From Geotalea sp. SG265 (GTDB lineage: Bacteria; Desulfobacterota; Desulfuromonadia; Geobacterales; Geobacteraceae): DNA of 64,000 nt. Under the pieces are notes generated by a model. It made no database searches and was not told the origin of the DNA. It saw nothing but the letters and a program-made list of their open reading frames with translations. This document shows, piece by piece, positions 57,991 to 64,000 of this stretch; position 1 is the first letter of the stretch, and each line of letters begins with the position of its first letter. Location: assembly GCF_022808985.1 (NCBI RefSeq), contig NZ_JAKZFT010000001.1, positions 310,001-374,000 on the forward strand, read 5' to 3'. A program made the translations under genes and the position numbers.

Positions 57991-58119
57991 TGATTTATTC
58001 TCTCCGTTTATTTAAATCTGGCGGTTGAATAACAATACATCCCGCCGGATATCCAACATCAACGAAAAAAGGCCCGCACCGGCAGACCTTTCGTCTTTCA
58101 GCCTCTCATGGGAACGATG

Positions 58120-58755
58120 CTAGGGCTTTTGTCCCTTTTCGTTCACCAACTTGATGATTGCATCGGTAACATCCTGCACATCGACACCCGACGCCAGATA
58201 CAGGACATCCTTCTTTACACAGATGGCCGTGAAGCCATTGGCTTTGCCGTAGCTATCCACCACCTGCTCGATATCCTTGTATAATTTGCGGGAAACATCC
58301 TCCTGCAGGGTCTGCATCTCCTTTTCAGCCTTCTGCACGTATTTCTGAAAGTCCTCAACCTTGCGATCGAATTCCTTTGCCTTGGTCGCACGCTGCTCAG
58401 GGCTCATACCGGCCAGTTTTGCCTGAATGGCCTTCTTCTGCTTCTCCAGCTGTTTCTGCTTGGCGGCAATCTGCCCCTGGTACTTTTCTGCCCTGGCCTC
58501 GAATCTGGCCTTGGCCGTCTTTCCCTGGGCCGAATCGCTGCCGACTTTCACCATATCCACATAACCGAATTTTATTACCCGCTCTGTTTTCGCCGGTCCG
58601 GCAGCAGGCTGCTCCACAGCCGTAACCGGAGCCGCCGCCTGCGCAACAGCTTTGTCGGCCGAAGCGGCCTTCGTTATCCCCTCTTCGGCAAAAGCTAAGA
58701 AGGGAACGGCGGTAAGCATGAGAATAAGTGCGGCTCTTCGGCAAAGGCGCTGCAT
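58120..58755 (-). CDS. OmpH/Skp-family periplasmic chaperone
   Basis: A 211-aa exported protein: signal peptide MQRLCRRAALILMLTAVPFLAFA, a low-complexity Ala/Pro/Glu spacer (about 24-62), then the Skp domain beginning IKFGYVDMVKVGSDSAQGKTAK with a long coiled coil (about 80-165) and a C-terminal VLYLASGVDVQDVTDAIIKLVNE. It would hold unfolded outer-membrane proteins. The inner ATG has GGAG 5 bases upstream. Confidence 0.88.
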   Translation of the reverse strand: MQRLCRRAALILMLTAVPFLAFAEEGITKAASADKAVAQAAAPVTAVEQPAAGPAKTERVIKFGYVDMVKVGSDSAQGKTAKARFEARAEKYQGQIAAKQKQLEKQKKAIQAKLAGMSPEQRATKAKEFDRKVEDFQKYVQKAEKEMQTLQEDVSRKLYKDIEQVVDSYGKANGFTAICVKKDVLYLASGVDVQDVTDAIIKLVNEKGQKP

Positions 58756-58920
58756 AAGAACTCCGTTTTCCATGGAATGTCAAGCAGTGGCAAGAATATC
58801 CGGTTTGGGACAAATAGGCAAATAAAGAAGTGTGAAAAGGGATTTCAACCTAAGTTTTTCCCCACCCCATGCCGAAGAGTATAACAGAGAAGCAACATCT
58901 TCTTTCTATGCAGGAAATCC

Positions 58921-59862
58921 ATGGCCGAGACCATTCTTTTTGTGGATGATCAGAAAATTTACCTGGACTACACGCGAGAACTTTTCGGAAACCGGGGGCT
59001 TGCCGTCATGACTGCCGCCTCGGGAAGCGAGGCGCTGCGGATAGTCAACGAAAATATCATTGCCGTAATCGTGGCTGATAACCAGATGCCCGGCATGAAT
59101 GGACTTGAACTGCTGGCAAAGGTAAAGGAAATCTCGCCCCACACCGTAAAGGTCATGATGACTGGCAGCGCCGACCTTGCCACGACCCTTTCCGCCATCA
59201 ACAACGGTGAAGTATTCCGCTTTGTCGTCAAACCCTGGAAAGATGCGGAGATGGTCAAGGCCGTAAAGGACAGCATTCGCAGATTTCGTATTTTGCAGTC
59301 GCTGAAGCGGGAAGATGAATTCGTACTCCACTCCCTGGCCCAGACCATCGAGCTGAAGGATGCCTGCACCAAAGGGCACTGCGACCGTGTTGCCACCATT
59401 GCCCTGCAGATTGCTGCCAAACTCGGTTTAAGCGAAGGGAAGCAGGAAGAGATCAAATTCGGCAGCTGGCTTCACGACTGCGGCAAGATCGGCGTCCCGG
59501 AAGCCGTTCTCAACGCCCCCCGTCCCCTCACCGAAATGGAATTCGAGCTGGTAAAAAACCACTCCGTATGGGGGTGCACCGTGGTGCGCAAGGCGAATCT
59601 CTCCGAAACGGTGCAGAACGTCGTCCTCTACCACCACGAACGCTATGACGGTCGAGGGTATCCGTCAGGTCTGCAAGGAAAGGAAATCCCTCTGGAGGCC
59701 CGGATCGTGGCAGTTGCAGATGTCTTCGATGCCCTCTCCGTCGACCGTCCCTATCGCAAGAAATTGTCCCGGGAGCAGATCATCGAGACCATCGACGGCA
59801 TGCGCAACACCCATCTCGACACGGAGATCGTCAATGCCCTCTTTGCCGTCATCGGAGCCTGA
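58921..59862 (+). CDS. Response regulator with HD-GYP output
   Basis: A 313-aa regulator. Receiver domain (1-120) with D9/D10, phospho-acceptor D53 and a lysine in VVKPWK. HD-GYP domain (about 135-300) with GHCDRVATIALQIA, SWLHDCGKIGVPE (HD motif) and YHHERYDGRGYPSGLQGKEIPLEARIV (the GYP motif). HD-GYP domains hydrolyse cyclic dinucleotides, usually c-di-GMP. Spacing from neighbours suggests it is monocistronic. Confidence 0.95.
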   Translation: MAETILFVDDQKIYLDYTRELFGNRGLAVMTAASGSEALRIVNENIIAVIVADNQMPGMNGLELLAKVKEISPHTVKVMMTGSADLATTLSAINNGEVFRFVVKPWKDAEMVKAVKDSIRRFRILQSLKREDEFVLHSLAQTIELKDACTKGHCDRVATIALQIAAKLGLSEGKQEEIKFGSWLHDCGKIGVPEAVLNAPRPLTEMEFELVKNHSVWGCTVVRKANLSETVQNVVLYHHERYDGRGYPSGLQGKEIPLEARIVAVADVFDALSVDRPYRKKLSREQIIETIDGMRNTHLDTEIVNALFAVIGA

Positions 59863-59911
59863 AGTCATCCTCCATAGTTCGCGGCAGTCCCGATCTTTCC
59901 AGTACCAGTGA

Positions 59912-59942
59912 CAAAAAAAGCCCCACGGAAACCCGCGGGGCC
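59912..59942 (-). terminator. Intrinsic terminator of the CoA-transferase gene
   Basis: GCCCC-a-CGG and CCG-c-GGGGC pair, with seven T residues on the minus strand, 28 bases after the stop. Confidence 0.85.
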
Positions 59943-59969
59943 TGCATTACATCACATTCTCCGAAAATT

Positions 59970-61565
59970 CTATTCACAAAGATCGATCTTTACATCCCAG
60001 TTCTTGATTTTCATGGTGCCGTTGCGCTCCAGGTTAAGATGCATCTTGAAGGCGCGGTCCCACAGCTGGGGCTCGTGGCCCACTTTGCGCCTCAAGCAGT
60101 CGGCGGAAGCAATCTCAAGGTACTCGGTGAGGATCGGCTTGTACTCAGGATGGGCGCATTTTTCGATGATCCGCTTGGCCCGGTCTTTCGGGGCCATACC
60201 ACGGAGGTCAGCCAGACCCTGCTCGGTGACGACGCAGTCCAGATCATGCTCAGTGTGGTCGATGTGCGAGCAGTGCGGCACGACGCAGGAGATACCAGTC
60301 GGGTCGGTCTTGCTCGGGCGGCTCGACGGGGTGTGCATGATCTTCAGGAAGCCGTTGCGGAGGAAGTCGCCGGAACCACCGAGGCCGTTGATCATACGAG
60401 TACCGCCAACCAGGGTGGAATTGGCATGGGCATAGATGTCAATCTCGACCGGAGTGTTCATGGCAATGCACCCGAGGCGACGGATCGGCTCAGGAGCGTT
60501 GGAGATGGATAGCGGACGCAAGGTGATCTTGTCGAAGTATTTTTCCCAGTTCTCGAAGAAGCGGGGGAAACCCGGGGTCTCGGAAAGGGACAGGGAGCAG
60601 GATGAAGCGGCATCCAGCTTGCCCGAGTCGAACAGGTCGAGCATGGTGTCCTGGAGGACCTCGGTGTAAACGGTCAGGTTGGAGAAAGGACCCTTTGCCA
60701 GACCGCCGATAACGGCATTGGCAATGGAACCGACGCCGGATTGCAGCGGCAACAGGTTCTTCGGCAGGCGGCCCGCTTTCACCTCATGGCTGAAGAAGTC
60801 GATAATGTGGTTGGCGATGGCCTCAGAGGTATCATCCTGCTCGGCAAAGGCACGCCCTTTATCGCGGAGCTTTGACTCGACGACGGCAACGATCTTGCTC
60901 GGGTCACAAGGGCAGAAGGTGGTGCCGATGCGGCTGCCGGCCTTGGTGATGTTGAAAACTTCACGGTTAGGCGGAGTCTTGCAGGAGAGGATGTCATGAA
61001 TCCCTTCGAAAGATGGCTCGCCGGTATTGACCTCGACGATGATCTTGTCGCAGATCATGAGAATTTCGGGAATGACACCGCATGAGGTGGTGGGTACCAG
61101 GCCGCCGTCTTCGGTAATGGCCGAGACTTCGATGATAGCCAGGTCCAGTTTACCGCTCTCGGTATCCTTGGTATAGAAGCCGTAGCCCAGGTCCTGGGCA
61201 AAAAGGGAAAGGTGTTTGTCTCCCATGCGGATACGGCCTTCGTTGATGCCGGCAGCGATGTTCTTACCGGTCTGGTACGGCCAGCGGCGGTCGATCATGT
61301 CGAGGCTCGCCCAGCGATCTTCGGTCTCGGCACCGACAGATGCACCGATGAAGAGATTGAACTTCATTTTTCCCTGCAGGTTGTTCTTCTCCACATGGTC
61401 AGCGAGAGCAATGGGTACCACTTTAGGATAACCGGCCGGGGTGAATCCGGACCAGCCCAGGTTCATGCCGGGTTTAAAAAACTGGATTGTGTCCTCAGCC
61501 TTCATGACCTTGCTCATGAGGGACTTGCAACGAACGCGGTCTTGCAGGGTGCCGTACTCAGACAT
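59970..61565 (-). CDS. Acetyl-CoA hydrolase/transferase family: succinyl:acetate CoA-transferase
   Basis: A 531-aa family I CoA-transferase. [17 protein letters not shown] near the N terminus, [11 protein letters not shown], the catalytic Glu302 in VYTEVLQD, and GGSGDF in the C-terminal half are visible. In Geobacter such enzymes activate acetate at the expense of succinyl-CoA, taking the place of succinyl-CoA synthetase in acetate oxidation. AGGAGGAAGAAA precedes the ATG. Acetyl-CoA hydrolase activity is a possible alternative. Confidence 0.92.
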   Translation of the reverse strand: MSEYGTLQDRVRCKSLMSKVMKAEDTIQFFKPGMNLGWSGFTPAGYPKVVPIALADHVEKNNLQGKMKFNLFIGASVGAETEDRWASLDMIDRRWPYQTGKNIAAGINEGRIRMGDKHLSLFAQDLGYGFYTKDTESGKLDLAIIEVSAITEDGGLVPTTSCGVIPEILMICDKIIVEVNTGEPSFEGIHDILSCKTPPNREVFNITKAGSRIGTTFCPCDPSKIVAVVESKLRDKGRAFAEQDDTSEAIANHIIDFFSHEVKAGRLPKNLLPLQSGVGSIANAVIGGLAKGPFSNLTVYTEVLQDTMLDLFDSGKLDAASSCSLSLSETPGFPRFFENWEKYFDKITLRPLSISNAPEPIRRLGCIAMNTPVEIDIYAHANSTLVGGTRMINGLGGSGDFLRNGFLKIMHTPSSRPSKTDPTGISCVVPHCSHIDHTEHDLDCVVTEQGLADLRGMAPKDRAKRIIEKCAHPEYKPILTEYLEIASADCLRRKVGHEPQLWDRAFKMHLNLERNGTMKIKNWDVKIDLCE

Positions 61566-62006
61566 TTTCTTCCTCCTGTTTTGTTTTAATGTTTACAAAG
61601 AAGATCGAAGAAGATCTTTTGTAATAAGGACAACAGTGAAATCTGATGATGCAAACCGGTAAAGCAGTGGGAGGAGCTGCCTTTCGGCTAAAATTAAAAC
61701 CGGATTTTACGTAAAGCGCTGCTTCTAGTCAAGTTAAAAAACAACTTAACAATCACTATTCAGGGTAAAAAATGTTTTTTCCCATTACACCTGTATCTCA
61801 AAATCGACAGTTTTCTCAAGACGTTCCCTGAATGCTATCTCTCTCGGCCGCACCACCTTTTTTTACTAAGACAACAATTTATTTTACTGAGAATAAATCC
61901 TTATTTTCTACTAATAGTTCCTCGTGGATCAGCCGATCCTGCGTTGACAAGAAATCCTGAATAGATAGAATAATGTTTTTTTTAAAAGACAAAAGGATTC
62001 TCATAC
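61566..62006. other. Regulatory region between the CoA-transferase and receiver-DHp genes
   Basis: About 440 bases without a supported gene. The inverted repeat GTTAA/TTAAC (61733-61750, inside AAGTTAAAAAACAACTTAAC) lies about 170 bases upstream of the CoA-transferase and could be an operator. The rest is AT-rich. Confidence 0.45.
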
Positions 62007-62648
62007 ATGGCCAGAATACTCGTTATAGAGGACAGCAAGGTTGCCCAGGCCCAACTGGCCGATATACTTGCAGACCGTTACTCCCTGGATTTCAGTGACA
62101 ATGGGGCGCACGGCATGAGCACCGCCAAGGAAACCCCGCCGGACCTCATTCTCCTGGATGTCCATCTCCCGACAATCGATGGCTACGAAGTGTGCCGGAG
62201 GCTCAAGTCCATTGAACGGACCAGAGACATCCCAGTCATTTTCATCACTGCCATGGACACCGAGCGTGAAAAGGTCAAGGGATTCGAAGCCGGTGCCGTG
62301 GATTATATCGTCAAACCGTTCTACCCTCAGGAGCTCCTGGCAAGGGTCAAGTCCCACCTGGCTGCCCAAAGCCTCGCCAGACAGTCCCTGGAACTGGAAA
62401 AGCTGAAACTGTTCAAGGAAATGGCCATTGCCCTGAGTCACGAAATTAACAACCCCCTGACTGCTGTCTACGGCTCCCTCTACACACTGGAAAAGGAAAA
62501 TGGGGAGCAGGGGGCAGCAGCTCTGCAGCAGATCCGGCAGGAGATGGGAAAGATCAGGGAGATTGTGGCAAAACTTGCCAACACCACCCGTATTGCACAA
62601 ACTGAGTATGTGGGAGATGAAATGATGATTGACCTGCATAGGCTTTAG
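62007..62648 (+). CDS. Receiver domain fused to a DHp domain, no ATPase domain
   Basis: A 213-aa protein. Receiver (1-118) with D9, phospho-acceptor D51 in LILLDVHLP, T81 and K103. A short helix leads to a HisKA/DHp hairpin with the H-box ALSHEINNPLTAVYGSLYTL (H145). The protein then stops after the second helix (about 195), so there is no HATPase_c domain and it cannot phosphorylate itself by the normal route. Frame and stop look intact, so it seems to be a real short protein, perhaps a phosphorelay or dominant partner. Confidence 0.8.
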   Translation: MARILVIEDSKVAQAQLADILADRYSLDFSDNGAHGMSTAKETPPDLILLDVHLPTIDGYEVCRRLKSIERTRDIPVIFITAMDTEREKVKGFEAGAVDYIVKPFYPQELLARVKSHLAAQSLARQSLELEKLKLFKEMAIALSHEINNPLTAVYGSLYTLEKENGEQGAAALQQIRQEMGKIREIVAKLANTTRIAQTEYVGDEMMIDLHRL

Positions 62649-62732
62649 CCGGCAAAACCGGATCCCAGAGTCTCAATTGCCATGGGCAAAGGTTTAGCTA
62701 TAATTAATGTAAAAACGACAGGGGAGGCTGTT

Positions 62733-63038
62733 ATGCATCTGATCACAAGATCCATACTCACCTTCGGCTTGCTTTTGATGCTGGGTGGTTGCGCGGCGCA
62801 CCAGAAAAGTGAATCATCAGGACAATACCTGGATGATTCCGTCATCACGACGAAGGTCAAATCGGCAATCCTTGGCGATCCGGCGCTAAAGGTGATGCAG
62901 ATCGCGGTCGAGACTTACCAGGGAAAGGTTCAGCTTAGTGGCTTCGTCGACTCTCCCCAGAGCGCCCAACGGGCCGGCCAGGTTGCCGGAAGTGTGGCAG
63001 GTGTCAGAGAAGTCCAGAACAATCTGATCGTCAAATAG
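62733..63038 (+). CDS. BON-domain lipoprotein
   Basis: A 101-aa exported lipoprotein. The signal ends in the lipobox LGGC (Cys20), followed by a BON domain (about 38-101) with YLDDSVITTKVKSAILGD and VQLSGFVDSPQSAQRAGQVAGSVAGVREVQNNLIVK. BON domains bind membranes; envelope-stress proteins such as OsmY have them. The inner ATG has GGGGAGG 5 bases upstream. An intrinsic terminator follows. Confidence 0.9.
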   Translation: MHLITRSILTFGLLLMLGGCAAHQKSESSGQYLDDSVITTKVKSAILGDPALKVMQIAVETYQGKVQLSGFVDSPQSAQRAGQVAGSVAGVREVQNNLIVK

Positions 63039-63067
63039 CAGCACGTCAGTTCAAGTCGACAAAAAAG

Positions 63068-63100
63068 ATGGCAGGCGATCTTCGAAAGCCTGCCATTTTT
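63068..63100 (+). terminator. Intrinsic terminator of the BON lipoprotein gene
   Basis: ATGGCAGGC and GCCTGCCAT pair, followed by five T residues. Confidence 0.85.
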
Positions 63101-63159
63101 CAACATGCATAGGTAATAAACCATTTCTCACCCGAGGGATACCGACCCCACATAACCAC

Positions 63160-63777
63160 CTAATAGCGGAAGCCGAGATCGGCCGTTGCGGTAAAACCAT
63201 CCAGCTTTCTCACATCCGTAGTACCCCATGAAGGCTCCGTCCAGATATATCGCCCTTCGAAGCCGAAAAACGCTGCGTCGGTAACATTGAAATTGATCCC
63301 TGCCCCGGCATGGAGACCAAAGATCGCCTTGATATTCTTATTGGGGAGGTCGCCTCCCCGGTACAGTTTTGAAAAGTAGCCGCCGACGCCAAATTCGCCA
63401 TAGGGTTCCAGGGGACCCAGGGGAAGGAGGACTTTTGCGGTGACGACCACAGGCACTGCACGAAGCTTGGCATCGGCGCCTGCCACTTCTTCAGCTGTTC
63501 CCCTGCTTTCAAAATAACCCGCCCCCAGTTCCATGGCCAAGGCCGGCAAAAAGTAATGCCCCACTGCCAGTTCACCATTGAAGCCGATCTTGCTGTCCAG
63601 GCGATGGGTGGTGCTGCTACCCACCGCCGCCTGCAAGTCGAACTTGTCGGTGGGAGAATAAATACCGCCTTTGATCGCGAAGTAATTGGCTGGCTTATCC
63701 CCCCCATCCGCCGCCTGTGACGAGTTAACGCTAAGAAGAAATGCAATGAGCAGGGACAACAGGACTATTTTTTTCAT
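63160..63777 (-). CDS. OmpW-like outer-membrane beta-barrel protein
   Basis: A 205-aa exported protein: signal peptide (MKKIVLLSLLIAFLLSVNSSQA), then a small barrel with FAIKGGIYSPTD, GFNGELAVGHYFLPALAMELGAGYFESRG, PYGEFGVGGYFSKLYRG and GLHAGAGINFNVTDAAFFGFEGRYIWTEPSW quoted in parts. It ends in TATADLGFRY, with a final aromatic residue. Small-molecule transport or adhesion are possible. AAGGAGG precedes the ATG. Confidence 0.78.
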   Translation of the reverse strand: MKKIVLLSLLIAFLLSVNSSQAADGGDKPANYFAIKGGIYSPTDKFDLQAAVGSSTTHRLDSKIGFNGELAVGHYFLPALAMELGAGYFESRGTAEEVAGADAKLRAVPVVVTAKVLLPLGPLEPYGEFGVGGYFSKLYRGGDLPNKNIKAIFGLHAGAGINFNVTDAAFFGFEGRYIWTEPSWGTTDVRKLDGFTATADLGFRY

Positions 63778-63838
63778 TTATTCCTCCTTGCAAAATTTGT
63801 ATTGTTTTCTGCAGAACCGTAGGGCCTTTCCACCGAAT

Positions 63839-64000
63839 TTATGTCTGCGCCATGGCGACCTCCTTTTTCATCTCTGTATTTAAAACCTCATGCTGAAGCT
63901 GGTCATCCAGGGTAAAGTAAAAAGTTGCCCCCTTTCCTGCCTCACCTTCACCGACAATCCAGCCCCCGTGGCTCTGGATTATGCGTTTGACGGTGGCAAG
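63839..64000 (-). CDS. Sensor histidine kinase, C-terminal end only (window edge)
   Basis: A 53-residue partial reading frame entering from the window edge. LATVKRIIQSHGGWIVGEGE and AGKGATFYFTL are the final G-box region of a HATPase_c domain; a 22-residue tail follows and ends at TAA. A strong AAGGAGGT lies before an in-frame ATG just four codons from the stop. Upstream domains are outside the window. Confidence 0.85.
   Translation of the reverse strand, partial: LATVKRIIQSHGGWIVGEGEAGKGATFYFTLDDQLQHEVLNTEMKKEVAMAQT

Overview
The window looks like chromosomal core sequence of a Geobacter/Geotalea-type bacterium (Desulfuromonadota). The basis is inference from several traits: a succinyl:acetate-type CoA-transferase alongside sucCD, an HrcA-type CIRCE operator in front of rpoH, a thiocarboxylate-dependent methionine cluster, GC-rich sequence with frequent GTG/TTG starts, many two-component and chemotaxis parts, and a complete Gram-negative division cluster. 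No phage, insertion sequence or CRISPR array is visible.

Layout. 90-4028 (minus): a sulfur-assimilation block in the order SAM-I riboswitch, metY, hcyS, hcyF, hcyD, with a small siroheme sulfite reductase beside it. It matches the protein-thiocarboxylate methionine route described in Wolinella succinogenes. 4171-5138: rpoH under a perfect CIRCE. 5319-13137: ilvE, a translationally coupled pair of tiny Fe-S/Cys-rich proteins, a lipoprotein, clpB, elbB, an outer-membrane barrel protein and a radical SAM protein. 13447-31420 (minus): an intact dcw cluster, mraZ-rsmH-ftsL-ftsI-murE-murF-mraY-murD-ftsW-murG-murC-murB-ddl-ftsQ-ftsA-ftsZ, preceded by a sigma70-type promoter and three 10-bp repeats that look like the MraZ operator. 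31702-35132: small conserved genes, RNase P RNA, a Nif3 protein and a CAT-anticodon tRNA. 35217-44952: an rRNA methyltransferase-like protein, sucCD, a BamD-like lipoprotein, typA, and an MltD-type lytic transglycosylase. 45013-45224: a self-contained promoter / 20-codon ORF / terminator unit. 45247-49939: a DUF362 ferredoxin protein, a XerC/D recombinase and three exported rhodaneses, one behind a riboswitch-like leader. 49970-55612: a chemotaxis receptor, small genes, the relic of a second receptor gene, a cold-shock protein, a CvfB-like protein and an SDR-like protein. 55752-64000: an orphan hypothetical, an ABC-F ATPase, Skp, an HD-GYP regulator, the CoA-transferase, a receiver-DHp protein lacking a kinase domain, a BON lipoprotein, a barrel protein and the 3' end of a histidine kinase.

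How the parts work together. The first block turns sulfite into methionine sulfur and is switched off by SAM. rpoH/CIRCE and clpB form a heat-shock pair. The dcw cluster makes the meso-DAP peptidoglycan precursor and the divisome. sucCD and the CoA-transferase both act at the succinyl-CoA step of acetate oxidation. The least explained items are the 20-aa peptide unit, the structured leader of the middle rhodanese gene, the coupled 53-aa Cys-rich protein and the receiver-DHp protein. Start codons were re-chosen from Shine-Dalgarno (SD) positions where the longest ORF looked wrong. All family names come from reading motifs by eye; no database search was run.
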